Source: Monarcha castaneiventris obscurior
Taxonomy: Eukaryota; Chordata; Aves; Passeriformes; Monarchidae
Reading direction: 5' to 3'
Length of the DNA: 64,000 nucleotides
NCBI GenBank assembly: GCA_026261815.1
Contig: JAMPIT010000884.1
Location: forward strand, 15,084,210 to 15,148,209
Shown here: positions 14,701 to 28,290 of the stretch, one piece after another
Numbering within the stretch: the first letter of the stretch is position 1
How the letters are laid out: each line of letters opens with the position of its first letter
Translations under genes and position numbers: made by a program
The notes under the pieces: generated by a model
Told to the model about the DNA's origin: nothing
Seen by the model: the letters and a program-made list of their open reading frames with translations, nothing else
The model's database searches: none

Positions 14701-17700
14701 GACACGTGGACACTCATCTGTGTCACTGCAGGTGCTGGTGCTCTCTGCACCGCTGGGTTTGGGCTCTGGAAATCACCTTCTCTTCCCCAAAAGCAGCTGG
14801 CATCCTGTGCCCTGCCTGGGCATTGTTTCCTTGTGAAGCACCACACAGGTAAGAGTTCACCTTCAGAGTTGGTGCTCTGGAGGCTGGGCCTTGTCCAGGG
14901 CAGTTCAAACATCTCCTTTTTTGATGACCCCCTTCCTAAGAATATGACAGGAGGAGAAGGGGCTGCATATGAACTTAAAGGAAAGAATGAAATCTTCACG
15001 GGGATGAAGTGTAAGGAACCATTGTGTAAATATTTTTACATTATATGGTAAGAATAATACCTTCCTCTTTGATTTTTATGTCTTTTTTTTTTGCCAATCT
15101 CTAATCCAAAGAGATTTCTTAGGAAGCCAGCATCTCCCACATGCAAGAATGTGATGGCTCCTCTCTTCCTCCTTCTGTGTAAGCTATTCTCTCTTATTTT
15201 GGGTGATGTTTTACAACTCATTCTGTGGCAGGACTGTGAGCCAACCCTGTTGGTGCCCCCAAGCCCTCAGTGGAGCAGAGCACAGGCTGAGTGCCTCCCT
15301 GAGCTTGCAGCTGGATTGAATTATGTTTGGGTTTCTTTTCAATCTGGCTGAGGGTTTAGCACCATCTGTGAGCTGTTTGTAGACAGCAGCAGGCCTCACT
15401 TTTTGGAGAGGGGCTGGGAGGGATGGCAGCCCCTGATGTTGGTGTACTTTGTGTGCATGTGTGCATCTGGACTGGTCCAGCTGTGCCTGAACTGACCACC
15501 AAAAAATCTTCAAAGGCTCTTTCTCACCATGGCCAAATCCTGCTATCTTGCTGCATTCAACTTTTGTAGGCTTTTTGGTAATTTTTTTTTGCTACTTATT
15601 CAGTTCTAGCTGTTGGCTTCCTATTGCCGCCTACTCATCATCAATTGCTTTGTGACATTGAGTGATGGCTCTGACGCCTCTGGGGTAAAAAATAAAGACC
15701 AGGTGGATCTTTCTTTGGGCCCTGCTCGTGGTGGTTTCCTTGACTTTTTGATAAGTAAAAGGCCTTTTTCCCATTTCAGGAGGTAGAAAACTCTGTATCT
15801 TCCATTTGCCAGGATATTGTGAGGTGGGGATTCTACCCCCTGGTCCCCACCCTCCCTCCCCAAGAAGCACAGGAGGGAATCTAGTTCTCAGCTTATCCTG
15901 CCAATTCTTCTTCGCCCTTGGAGAATATTCCTCTATAGATTTTGGGGGTTATTTTTGGTTTGTTTTGTTGTGGGTTTGGTGGGGGTTTTTTGAGACCGTT
16001 TTGGTAAACAAGTTGAACTTGCTGAAGGCTAGAGATACAAAGAAATGTAGGGTGGTGACCTGAGCATTTATGCTGAGACATTTTTGCAGACCAGCTCTGT
16101 TGCCAGCTTGCAAGCCATAGGTAATTTGTTTCCTCTGTAAAACTCCCTGGAGAGGAGGCAAGTGTAAAGTATTTAAAAAAACAAAGCTTGTAGTCAACTT
16201 TCTGCCTTCCCTGGAGGTGGAGGAGAGAGCTATTGTGCACGACCACAGTTCTTTTTTTCTTCTCTTTTGTGATGCTTGATACTTGGGAGCGGGGTGGTGT
16301 TTTACATAGTTATAATTAGAAATCTGTCGTTGATGCTTTTCATCTCAGTCCTGAGTGGAATGCAAATAACCATGCAGTTTGGTGGAACAGGTATAGTTCA
16401 TACCCCCAGGACACAGACTGAGAACTCTGCAAGGCCACAGATATTTGCCTTCCCTCGTGCAAATGCAGTGGGAAACATTTGCCCAAACTCCCTTCTTGTC
16501 CTGCTGTTTTGCTTGAGCTGCAACGCAGTGAAATGTGGGGCTTGTAACAGCTTTCCAAGAGTAAAAATAACAAGTACTGACACTTTAATACCAATCTCTT
16601 CTTTCTTGTTGGGCACAAGCTAACCAGAGCACTGCTGTGTCCCAGTGCTTGCCCTGGGAAGTGCTCATCTGGGGCAAAAAGTTCTCCTTTAGGTTGTGAC
16701 AGAGGAATGTAATTTTCAGCACTGGCTTTGCAAGGAAATTCACTGTGAAAATACTACTGGAAGCTGTCAAATCACAAAGGATTAGCAGATTTCTGAAGAA
16801 ACCAATATGCCAAGCTGAAGTTAGGGTTTTAGGAACAGTCTGAGCATTGATATATGGGGAAATAATTATTTTCTTGCCTGGCTAGAGGACTGCCAGCTTT
16901 CATACTGTCAAGAAGAATGCACATGTAACCTGAATAACACATAATCGTGTCTCACTGGAACTTAAAGATATGATTTACAGGACTGACAGGCTCTTTGTTG
17001 CATCAGCATTGAGTGGTTGCAGTGCGAAGAAAAATACACTTCAAGTACCTAGAAAAGAATTAGGCTGAAAAATATGTCATGTTTTTAATTCTGTGAATTG
17101 TTATGTCTCCGAGTAAGCCTTATATGCAAAACATTTTTACTTCTCTCAGGAACATTAAGCATAATATTCTCATTTTCCTGCGGCTGCAGCATTTTTGCAG
17201 TTGGTAATAGGTGTATTTCTTTTTCTAATCCATCTGTGCCCACTGTGTTTGGTTTTGCCCACTGCATGCAGTCTTCATTTCTGGCAGTTTCATGAAAATC
17301 TGTAGCATTCTGGGGACGAAGCTTTGCCACAGATTGCAACTCACTGCAGGAGGAGGTATTTAAATTCCCAGTTTCATGTGGACACCACTGTGATGACAAC
17401 TCTCTTTCTTGGTCCCTTCTGCAGCCATCCTATGATTGCTGGTATCAGTATAAATAATGAGTGGCTAAAAAAAAAGGCACCAAGTGACTTTAACTCCCCT
17501 TTCTATAAATACAGCATCTTCCTGCCTAATTTTCCCGAGGGAATCTGTTCCAATGTTGTTTGTTCTAGAGACTAGGGAGTGTGTTAATCTCCCTGCTTTC
17601 ACAAGGGTGTATCAGGGGGATCTTGTGAAGCCACTGGCCCAGCATCACTACTAAGCAAATGTTTACTGACTTAATGTATGGGTGCTGTAGATGATAAATC

Positions 17701-18450
17701 TTACAGCTACCTCAGACAAGTTTTTGAGTTGGAAGTGGGATGTGTCCTCTCCCAGGGAAGGGCTGCCTCAGTCTGCAGCAGAAGGTGACAGGCACACACG
17801 GAATGCTTTACCTTGGTTCTGCTGCTGTACTTGAAGTCATCCTGCATCTACATTAATTTCCTACAAGGAAGGATTTAGAGCTTCGAGATGCTGGCCTGAG
17901 TGTCATTCTTCTGAAGTAACTTAATAAATTGGCACGTAGCCTTGCCATGTCATGGTTCGTTGAGGTCCTGAGGCAATATTTAGTGTAACAGAATAAGCAG
18001 TGCTCCAGTTAACACAATCATCTCTTATGCAGGGAGATGCATTTATGCCGTTCAAGACAAAGAACCTTTTCACTATATGTCCAGCTATTATTCTGGTAAT
18101 TCTTTGTGGAGAATTACCACATCTTTGTTTTCCTTTGGGTGGGGAAAGAGTTTTGCATGTTCTCACTGAAAAGCTCAGTGTTTGAAGCCACAACACTTAC
18201 ATGAGGATTAACTTTTTGAAAGACTTGAAGGTCCCTGTGGAGTTGCCTGAGCCCATTAATAAAAGTTTGAATTTTCAGCCTAATATATTAATTATGTTTG
18301 TCCAATTCCTAGAGGACCAGTAAATCAAATTAATCTTAACTAAATTTAAGCCTGTGATAGGAGGGGGGAAAAAAAAAAGAGAAAAAGATAATATTGTAGC
18401 ATTTAAAGCTTGAAAGGGTCATTAGACAAGCAGACTGTTACTTTTTCTGG
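8787..18450. other. non-coding stretch, no gene recognised
   Basis: Nearly 10 kb without a supportable gene. It contains T-runs (9640-9661 with one A interruption, 11699-11708, 12849-12859, 14129-14137, 15083-15092, 15582-15590) and one A13 at 10080-10092. The region 14472-15051 has overlapping frames on both strands (175 codons minus, 159 codons plus) in a somewhat GC-richer patch. The predicted peptides show no domain, and frames on both strands at once point to local stop-codon scarcity rather than coding. An ATGCAAAT octamer occurs at 16360-16367 but is isolated. Confidence 0.65.
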
Positions 18451-18499
18451 TTAAAATGTAAATACATTTTAAATTTAGATTTCTGTAAGTACATTTTAA
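18451..18499. repeat. short AT-rich inverted repeat with a third arm
   Basis: TTAAAATGTA and its exact reverse complement TACATTTTAA are separated by two bases (18451-18472), giving a 10-bp stem. A further copy of TACATTTTAA follows at 18490-18499. The right arm can therefore be replaced by the downstream copy. No transposon termini or target-site duplication were seen around it. Confidence 0.6.
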
Positions 18500-21400
18500 A
18501 TTACTCATTTTTAGGCTGGAGTTAGACCTTCAGTAACATGGTGACTGCTGTGCTTTTGTCTTCGTGGGAAGATTTTTTTTCAGACCAATAGCTTGAAAGC
18601 TCTTTTGATAAAGCCCATCTTGTCATGCTAAGCCTGTAAATTATTTTGATGAAATTTGCAACTCTAATAGTAATATTAATATTAGAGACAAAAATTCTAT
18701 AGTGGATGTTTCCATATACTCAAAAGAGAAGAAGGTAAAAGTGATAATGAGGGAAGCCACTTATATTTGTGTTCTCCAGTTGACTTAAATCTTCCATTCA
18801 AATCCTGCTCTAGGACTCCTTAGATGTGTGAGACCATGCAGAATTACTTAATCTCCCGAGGATGTCTGCATTTTAATAAAACAGATGTCAGTTTTGCACC
18901 TTGAGGTCAATTTCTTGTTTCTGAGGAAAATTTTTCCTTTTGATTTTAATCCAACAGAAGGGGTTTTTTTAAACACTTGTCTTCATCAGGCTAATATCGC
19001 CCCCTTGTAAAGCAACATCTCTCCATTTCTTATTCTGAAGAGTGTATTTAATGTTCTTCTTTATCTCTTCTTATCTCATAGGAAAATTCTTGCACAAATA
19101 GACATCACCAGTGTATTTTGGGGTTTTTTTTGCTTTATACGAGTTTTCAATGTTTTAGAGCTGTGCAAGACAGTATTGGTTTTGGTCTTCTAGAAACATT
19201 CTTGTTAAGAGCTGTCATTTACTTCTTCCTTTGGCCCGTTTTTTCATCCACCTTGTTTTAAAACAATTCCTAGAAGCTTGCAGGAAGCTTTGAACAGGAT
19301 GTACTTGGTGTAATCCACTGTCATAATTGATAAATTTTATAGGTTTGTGTCCTAGGTGGCAATCCGAAGTAGCTGGTTTATGTTTGGGGGTGTTTTTGGC
19401 GTGGCAAGACACTGACAGCAGTGTTTTGAGTCTCCTGGGAAGTGAAAATATTTCCTCTGGAGTGTGATTTTGATGCATCAAAAGTTTTCTCTCTCTCTTC
19501 TTTTTCCTATGTGTCTGCTGTGTGTGCCCTTCCCTTATTTTAGCAGTCTTTATTTCATCCTAGCAAACAGAGGGGGAACTGTGGATTTATTATTAAACTC
19601 TAATAAGGGTGCACAAATTGTTTTGAAGCTCAGGACAAATGACACTCCTTGGGCGATGTAAATAATGCAGTGGGTTACCTGCCAGGCTGGAGACACTTCT
19701 AGAGTTTCTCACCTCATCATCTCTCCCGCAAACAACTGGAGAAGGTCAACTTCCAGTCAGGCTGGTAACTGCTGCTTTCTTCAAAATGCTTTACAGGGCT
19801 GTCCCCAGTTTCTTATGCTGTGCTTTAAGAGATTGTCAAATAAATTGCAGTGATACAAATGTTAACGCTTTTAGCTAAAATCACAACAGGCGCGGACATT
19901 CTGTGTTCACACGTCTGTGTGTTTAGTGAGAGTTTAAGGCTGGGCACCTGCTGGCTTGGTCACAGCTTCACCACTTCAGCTGAGCTGTGTTCTAGACTCT
20001 AGCAGCAGAAAAATTTGGTTTCCTTCCTGCCAAACAGGCAGCTTCAGCTTAGGATCCATTTGTTGTCCTCTGCAGATCCTGAGGCTGCAGAATTGTCTTG
20101 CTCTGTGGGGAATACTCCCAGATATCTGCTCTGTGAAAGGGGAGAGATGGTGAGGAAGAGAAGAAAGGAGAAGTGTATTTAAGAGCTTCGTGGGTTTGCA
20201 TTAAACCTGCTTTGAACACAGCAAAACCTTTTTCCATTTCTTTTCCTAAGCCTGGTGTGTAAGATGTATTTTGCTTTTCCATCATAACCTTGTATCTTAA
20301 GTTTTGTGATTTGGCCCCAGGTTTATTCCTTCATGCAAAGATGGGGAATAGCCTCTTTCAGCCTACAATGATCAGTGTTTTATTCACATTTTTTTAAATT
20401 TGTTTACCAATTTGAGGTTTTATCTTTTCATTCATCGCCATAAATTGGTATTTTATGGCCACAATTGCAAGCCTGAAAGTAGCTTTGAATGCATGAAATA
20501 ACAATATAATGAATGTTGTTTTAAATTGTTAGAGAAGATTTCTGATTTTATTTATTTTTCGCAGAAAAATTCTGGTGGTGTGATTAAAATGATGAAACAT
20601 TGGATTAGGAATTGTTTGTTCAGAGGGATTTTTTTGTTTGGGCATGTTCAGCATTGGTAATGACTCTATGCAGTGAACAAAACCAACCACAGTTGAAATG
20701 CTTTGTTGCTAGTAGCAAGACAAAATTTTAGGCATTCTTGGGAAACTTAAAGGCTTTTAATTTTTTTTTTTTTTTCTGGATGGGATGCACAGAAGTCCCA
20801 CTTGGTCATGAAGATTTTTAATGTCCTCACTTTGTTGTCTGGCAATGTTGATTTAAGTTACTCTGGTTTGATCATAATTGCCAGGTAAAAATAGTGTGGA
20901 AAAATGAGAGACAGGGAGAATGCTTAATACAGAGCCAAGGAAAAGTATCCATGTAATCATGGTGGGGTTTTTTGGGGATTTTTTGGCTTTTTTCCAGTTT
21001 GCAGGGAGGTTGAGCGTTTTGTGTTTGTTTTTCTGTATGATTTGTTAGCCCAGGATTAGGCTCTTTTGTTTGTGGTGTAAATCCTGCTCTTGGCCTACAA
21101 TGAATATTAATTAACTTCTGTACTTACATGTGCCATGTGGCAGAATCAGCTCCTTATTAGTAAGTCAAATAAAAGCACAGATGAGATGATACAAGGAAGT
21201 CAAAGAGAATCTGGGATCACATCAAGGGCAAACACCCTTGTTCCAAAATTATGAAACAGAGGAAGAGAGATAATTAGTAAAGTTGGAAGGTATTTAAGCA
21301 TGAGGATTTCCTTTTTGTACACCCTTAACTTTCAGAAGGGCATTACTGCAAGGCATTATTGAAAGCATTACTTTTTAATAGACTTCAATAAAAGAAACAT

Positions 21401-24400
21401 TAGCAGGAAGACCTTTATAGAGGTAAGTGGTGGTTTTTGTTCTTCTGGGTTTTTTAAAGAAGTGGAACCTTTTAGAAAGTTGATTCCTAGCTCGGGCTTG
21501 GGAGTAGCTGGGTAGAAATTGATTAAATATTATTTTGTAGTCGACATTTGTAGGGCTCCTGATGAATACTTGGCCATCACTGGCACCTTTCATCACCTAC
21601 AGGAAACTGAGGGAGGGACTTTGCCCTACAGCAAAGGAACTGTCATGTTTCTTATTTTCATGTAGGATCTGAGGAGAATATCCATGCCAAGGTCTCCAGA
21701 AATCCTTGCCTTTCAGACTGTCCTGAGCTCTGTCCTGGCCAGAGTCCTGCTCCAGACTGGATTGTCCATGGTGATGTGCATGAATGCCATGGGAATAAAT
21801 CACATTAAAAGTGGTAGTAAGGTGGACGCAACCAGTACTATAAAAATGTGTTTTATTGTTTGAATCTTGTTTTTTGGGGGAGGGAGGTCGTTTTGGTTGT
21901 TTTCTTGTTTGTTTGTATATTTAAATAGGAATTAGTAGTTATACTCTATTGGGAGCATTGCAGATTCTTTTGAAGGAGCAGAGTGGCCCTGAGGAAGCTG
22001 CCACCTTGTCCTTGCTGCAGACTATTAGGTGCTTGATTCTTCTCAAAATAACATGTCACTTTTTTGTTAGGCCTGATAGCTGGCCTGAAAACACGTTTAC
22101 TCTCTTTTTTATTTTTCCCCCTTTTTTTCCATACATGCATTACTAACTAATAAAGGCTATTACAAACCTTGCTTTTCCTAGTTGCGTTGATTTTCTTTTA
22201 GGCAAAATTAGCTTGGCTTTTAATCTGCTTCATTGTATTATAATAAACCATTAATTCATGAAGTAGAGGCCAATAATGAGGGGTTCCAGGACTGTGGTTG
22301 GTACCAGTGATGGAGGAGAAGAAAAAAGGTCAGAGTTGCTGAATTGTGTAAGAGGTTGCTTTGAGTTGGAGCAGAAGGTTTCTGACCTTGATGGGCCATG
22401 TCAGAAGAGACTGGAAAGCATCAGCAACAGTGCAGTGCTTTGATCCCAGGGAACAAGATGAGCTAGTCAGTGATTCTAACTGGGGATAAGGGTAAAGGCA
22501 TAGGTAAGAAATGACATTTGAGAAGATGGGGAGATGGACTGAAAATTCTGGCATCCAGATGTCTCGATGCTGTGGCTCTTTTGTGATTCCCAGGGAAAGG
22601 ACAGCATGTACTGCTGAAGAGGATCTGGTTTTATAATTGCCTATAAACAGTGTGATTTGATGTGCATGAGTATGGGGAAAAAAATTAAGAGACTGATACG
22701 AGTTTTAGGTGTTTCAGAGGCCATGTCTGTGGTGTGCTCTGTCTCCTCTTGGGATAAAAATTTAATGAATCCAAGTTTCAATATAGCTTCAAAGTAACTT
22801 CTGATTACATCATGATGGGGAAACTCCTCCTGCTCCCCAGCTACAAAAAGAAAATTATTGGCACTAAAACTAATTTATTACTACAGGCCATGCTTAAAAT
22901 AACTTTTATGACCACAGTGGCCATAATGTGGTGGAAGTCTGTAGGTATATTGATGTGAAAACCCCTGTGCTTTCCTTTGAGGAAGTGATTTCAAAGGGCT
23001 GCTTGAATTTGGGCTTTCCTTAATAGACAGAAAAGATTCAAGATCTTCCTGATGATAGAGTTTTCTAGTGTTAGGAAGGGCCAGGTTCCTAATCTGTGCA
23101 CTAATAAGTGCACAGTATTAAATTTATACCAGCCTGAACCAAATGTTCTGTCATTCGCCTTTTGGCCCTGAGTTTTCTTAACTCTGGAGTTACTGGCTGT
23201 TCCTTCGTGGTGCTCCCCCATCCTCCTTTTTAAAGAGATCCCTGTTTTCTGGCTTCCTTCTTCCACATCTTGACAAGCCTCACACAACAAATGAGGTATA
23301 ATAAATGTACACAAGGCAAAATTTGCAGATTTTTTGAACAAGCTTCTTTATTTGTTGAATTTTCACGTGAATACTGGGCATTTTTAATAGTGTGCTTTGC
23401 CTTTCTGAAAAAGTAAGAGAGCCTGACTTTTCAGGCTACAGCAGGGCAGTTGACTGGATTATTTCAGCTCTCATTTTACAAGAGGGCCAGCAAAGGAAGG
23501 GCTTGATAGCAGGCAGCTGGGAAATTAAGTTACTTTGCTACTGAGCACAGTGGACATTTTGGTAATCTCTGGTGCTGAGACATGCAAAGTGTGGATGTTG
23601 TTTTACATTAGTCTGTCTATGTTCTCTGTTTCCCTGTTTCTGTGGAATGTCGTGTGTTTTTTGGGGGGCTTTTTCCCCTTTACTGAACAGGAACATTGAA
23701 CAAAAAAGGTCAACTAGAAGAGCTAGTACAGTTAGTTTTCACAGCTTAGTTTCTACAGCTCTGAGCACCTGTGGCAAACAACCTCCCCTTCTAAGCCAGT
23801 GGTAGGATGGAAAAAAACCCCTGAAATAAATGTAGTGTCTTTGGGTGATGCAGAGGGAATGCAAAGGGTGAACAGGGATATCCACAGGGCAGTATCTGGA
23901 AATTGGTGTTTAGAATGTTCTTCAAGTCCCATCAAAAGTGCTAAGCCTGAGAATCAAGGGCTGAGCATTTCTGCTCACCTTTCAGACTGACTGGTAAGAA
24001 ACCAACCCCTTCTTGCACCCTCCTGCTCCTTTCCAAACCCCAAAGTATTTCTCTTACTGCTTTTTCTGTAACCACATGTGATGCTTCCCACACATCTTTT
24101 AAGCTACATCAGTCCTTGTCAAAGGTCTGGGAATTGATGTCATTTTTAAGAGCCTTCCCAATCTGGTGATGTCCCTTTGTGGCAGTGGGTGGCGAATTTA
24201 ATCTGGAGCCAGTGACACCTCGTGTCTGTTCCTCATTGCAATTCTCTCTGTGCTCATCCATTCAGAGTCTGTAGTGGTATTTGAGGACAGTAATCTAATC
24301 TTCCTAAATAATATTCTGTTCCCAGTTTTGTTTGCTTACCCCATGCAAGTATCTGAAGAGACAGATTTGTCTTTTGTAGTGCTAGCAAGAAATCCCAGGT

Positions 24401-27400
24401 CTCTTGAAATGCAAGACCAGCTGTGTATTGACTTCAGGAAGGCAGAAACTTAACCTCTGGAGTTTTTTGGGTTTTTTTTTTAATTAATAATCTCTCTTTG
24501 CTTCAATTGAAAAAATAACAATTGTAGGAATTCTACCAAGATATGCCTCTAGCAGGTAGAATAAGGGTTTACATATGAATATATCTGACAGTGTATCTTT
24601 AATGCAGTCAGGTTCAGAAGTGGATCCAAGCTGAATATATGAAAAGAACTTTTATAATACCTGAGACTAATATAATTTGTCTCCTATTTCAAAATGAAAG
24701 TAGTACTGATTGATTTTCAATTTATTAAACCTGATCCTTGCAGAGTTTGAAAACCAAACGTTGCGGCAGGAGGAATCTAAAAGTAAAAACAGGTTTCATT
24801 GTCTACCCTGTAAGAAGCTGAAGCTGGAAAAGATGCAGAAGTAAACAAGGAAACAGCTTGTGACAATAGACACTGAAATCTCATATCTGGCTATTAATAA
24901 ACCGAGTCTGGCATTAATGTACAGAACCAAGGAAAGTATAATCACTGAAAAGGTGGCAGTAATAATAATAAATATCGATAGGAATTTTGAACTCCTATGG
25001 CAATGAATGTGGACAATTTTTAGACTATCAAACTGGATTTTCAAAACTTTGCATCAGTATAAGTAACGTGAAATACATTTTGCAGTTCTATTCCCATGAG
25101 ATTTCTGTTTCCCTTTATATCCCACTCTTGGGTGGTATTTTATTCATCTCTTTAGGATGACTATTCTCTACTGGAATTATCGTGCAGCATTTTGAAATTA
25201 TATTGTTGAATATAATCTTTTAAGTGTCTTACTTGTACATGAGTTGTATGGAGGCTTCCTTTCCTTCTGGCAGTCTGACAAAATGATGCAGCATCTTAGC
25301 CCATCAGAGAGAAGAGATGGGCATTTGTGTGGCAAACCTGACAAATCTGTCCGTGGTACAGGGAAAAACTATACTCCTAGAGATGCTGGAGGTAGTCTTG
25401 CATTGTGTATCTTGTGAAATGAGCATTTTTGTTAGCCAAGAAACTTTCACAAAGGTGCATGTAAACAGACCTGCTGCAGAGTTAGACATGGATGTGTTTT
25501 TTGGGGGTGTCAGTATCTCCCTGTAGGGTGGAGGATGTGTATTGTGTCTTTTAATTTTAAATTCATCACTACTTCTAAAACGGGGATTACAAATGCATCA
25601 CACTAGAGGATATGTTGTCTCTTTTGACTTTACCAGTAATGCTTTTATCTTTGCCTTGCAAAGAGGCTTTTCCCTGTGGACTTACCCATGATCTCCTGAA
25701 AGGCCAAAGGAGGTAAAAGCTGAGCAGAACTTGGAGGGGGTTTTTTTGTGGGATTTGGATATCCTTAGTTAGTTTTGGTTTTTTTCTAGATGACATAAAT
25801 GACTGATTTAGGAACAAAATACTATGTTAAACAAACTGGCGTGTGATAATTTCAAGCTCTTTTTGCTGTGTGCTGCGTTACCATCTCAACACACTGCCTC
25901 TCTTTTCTCCACATCCTCAAACCCTGCTGGTGTGCATCAAGAGGCTAGCATTAAAACCAGAAAAAAAAACAAAAAGGAAGAGAGTTAATTACAGCTGCTT
26001 ATAATGCTGTGGAAAAAATGGTTTAAAAAACTAGTCCAAAAGCCCCTTCCCTACTATTATTACCAGTTTCACAGAGTAGCAGTGGTTCTAGATGTGTTCA
26101 GGTGACCACTTCCACTCACTTTAAAGTGTGTGACTGTACTTTTTCAAGACAGGGTTGTGCCAAATTAATTGATTCTTTTTTTCCCTTCTTATTAAGTAAG
26201 TTTGGCTGGGCCACATTTACTTGGATTAAATACAAGCAAAAAGAAAACTCACATTGGTTCAGGAAGTTTGTTTTGTGGTTCTTTGGAAAAGAACATTCTG
26301 TCCGCTCTTAGCAAAACCAATACAAACAGTCTCTTGGCACAGACACTATTCTTTGTAGATACCTTACTTTAAATTATCTCTCTGTTATTTTGCAAGGTTA
26401 AGTATCACAGTCCATATTTCCTGGATAAATCCTGCCTTGTATAATTGTGCTTTCACTCTGTAAGTCACATCTGTAGTGGTAGTTGGTAGTTCAACACGAT
26501 TAAATCTTCTAAAAAACTATTTGAGATCTGCCGATGAAAGGTACTGAATAATAGAAAAGGTGATTATAAATTTTAGGGTAGTAAATGTGGTTTATGAAAT
26601 AGCACTTAGTTAGAAGTGCCTATATCTCATTGTAGAAATGATCATGTAAATATGATTTTAAGGAAAAAGAGCTGTAGAGGCACAGAGTAAAACTGCAAAA
26701 GGTTTTTATTTATTTTGTAATTGAGGAATTGTGTGTGTGAGTTTTGTGGAGAAATGTCCTTTTCCCTTTTAACTTTTTAAAGGACATTATTAAGCTACTC
26801 TGTGCTAATAAAGTACAGGGATAATGCATTTCATGTGCTTGTAGCAGGCATTTCTCACATGTGAGAATCTGGCAGTAGCTGCCGGAATTGTGAATAACAG
26901 CAGAGAAGGAAATGTGCACTGTGCAACCTTAATCAAACAGGGAGCAAGCTCTGGTGCCCTCTTTTGATAATATACACGGTGAAATCAGTTAGGGGAGGAT
27001 CTTAAGTGATGTTAGTAGGTTATTGGACTGATTCTTCAAGTGACTGTAACTTCTACTGGCTTGGGCTCTTGCTAGAAGGGAAATCAAAGGTATCTTGTAC
27101 CTTGTAGGAGGCAGTGCTACATGTAGTAAGTAACATTCCCAGAGAGTGAGAAAAGCAAAACAAATCTCTCCTGTAACAGCTTTGAAGGGAGCTGAATGTT
27201 TACACACACATTTGGATGTAAGTTTTCAGAGCTACGTTTTTAACATAAAAGGAAAACACAATGAAGAACCCCAACCTTTTGAACTTTCTGTTTCCATACA
27301 TTTAAATCCAAAGACTAAAGTATTTTGAATGTCATGTCCATCTTATCTTACCAGAAAAGCCTTTTCCTATATTTAAAAGGGCATCAATTTTTCTAATTGT

Positions 27401-27837
27401 TGCCAAATCCAGCCCAAGCCTCCCACACAATCATTTCACCCTTCCCTCCCCCTCCCATCATTGTCCGATTTTTTTGTTTGCACAGTCATTATTCATTAAC
27501 TGTGTTCATGTCCAGGGCAGCAAACAGAGGAATCACATTAGCTAGGAAGAGCTCAGAAACTCACCAGTGAAATCTGGTTTGTCCTTTTCTGTTTTACATT
27601 GGCTTTCAGATGAGAATCCCAAAACCTGTAACAAATTTCAGAGATAAGGAGCTTGGAAACAATGAGTGTGCTAGTGTTTGCTACTTCCTTTTCTTAGCAG
27701 AATTCTTTAGTCTTCCATTCTACTGAGAAGAATTAGTTTCTACTCAAGGAGGTACTGAGATCATAAGTTACTACTGGAAAAGAAAAGAGGAGTAGTCTGT
27801 CCTTTTGTTTTTCCTTTCTTACCAAATCACACATAAT
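18500..27837. other. non-coding stretch, no gene recognised
   Basis: Unique-looking sequence. It contains T15 at 20761-20775, T10 at 24472-24481, A9 at 25961-25969 and several T/G-rich tracts (20965-20995, 21868-21920, 25738-25790). The longest frame is 116 codons (22991-23341, minus) without a recognisable domain. No RNA gene or LINE is recognisable by eye. Confidence 0.65.
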
Positions 27838-28290
27838 CACTAGTTAGAGTGGGAAGGGACCTCTGGAGATCATCTCATGCAACCCCCTTGCCAAGGCAGG
27901 GTCACCTAGAGCAGGTTACACAAGAACTGGTGAGTTGTGGAATCCCCAGGAAAGGGAGAATCCACAACCTCCCTGGGCAGCTGTTGCAGTGCCCTGCCAG
28001 CCTCAGTGTAGAGAAGTTCTTCCTTATGTTAAGGTGGAATTTCTGTCTTTTAGTTTATGGCCACTGCTCCTTGTCCTGTCACTGGGCACCACTGAAAAGA
28101 GCCTGGCACCATCCTCTTGGCACCACTGTGAGATATTTGTATGTATTAATGAGATCCCCCTCAGTCTTACCTTCCTCGAATAACCAGGCCCAGCTCCTGC
28201 AGCCTCCTCTTGAGAGGGACACTCCAGACCCCTCATCATCTTTATGTCCCTCTGCAGGACCCTCTCCAGGAGCTCCTTATCTTTCTTGAG
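27838..28290 (-). mobile_element. CR1 LINE, 5'-truncated 3'-end fragment
   Basis: About 450 bp read as the reverse complement of the 3' part of a bird CR1 non-LTR retrotransposon. Landmarks in order on the + strand are: GGGAAGGGACCTCTGGAGAT (27851 on), the CAACCCCCTTGCCAAGGCAG segment, a CCACAACCTCCCTGGGCAGC segment, CCTTGTCCTGTCACTGGGCA, AAAAGAGCCTGGCACCATCC, GAGATCCCCCTCAGTC and CCTCTGCAGGACCCTCTCCA. It covers the end of the reverse-transcriptase ORF and the short 3' UTR. The 5' part is missing, as is usual for CR1, and the 3' tail repeat is degenerate. Reading frames across it (27849-28289 + and 28024-28389 -) are by-products; the element cannot encode a working enzyme. The order of landmarks makes the family call secure; the subfamily is not assigned. 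Confidence 0.92.

Noticed and set aside
14472..15051. 175-codon minus and 159-codon plus ORFs as a gene
   Set aside because: They lie opposite each other in a locally GC-richer patch with few stops; no domain, no clear splice sites.
16360..16367. ATGCAAAT octamer as an enhancer site
   Set aside because: An 8-mer of this kind is expected by chance about once or more in the window; similar octamers occur near 46177 and 57275 without context.
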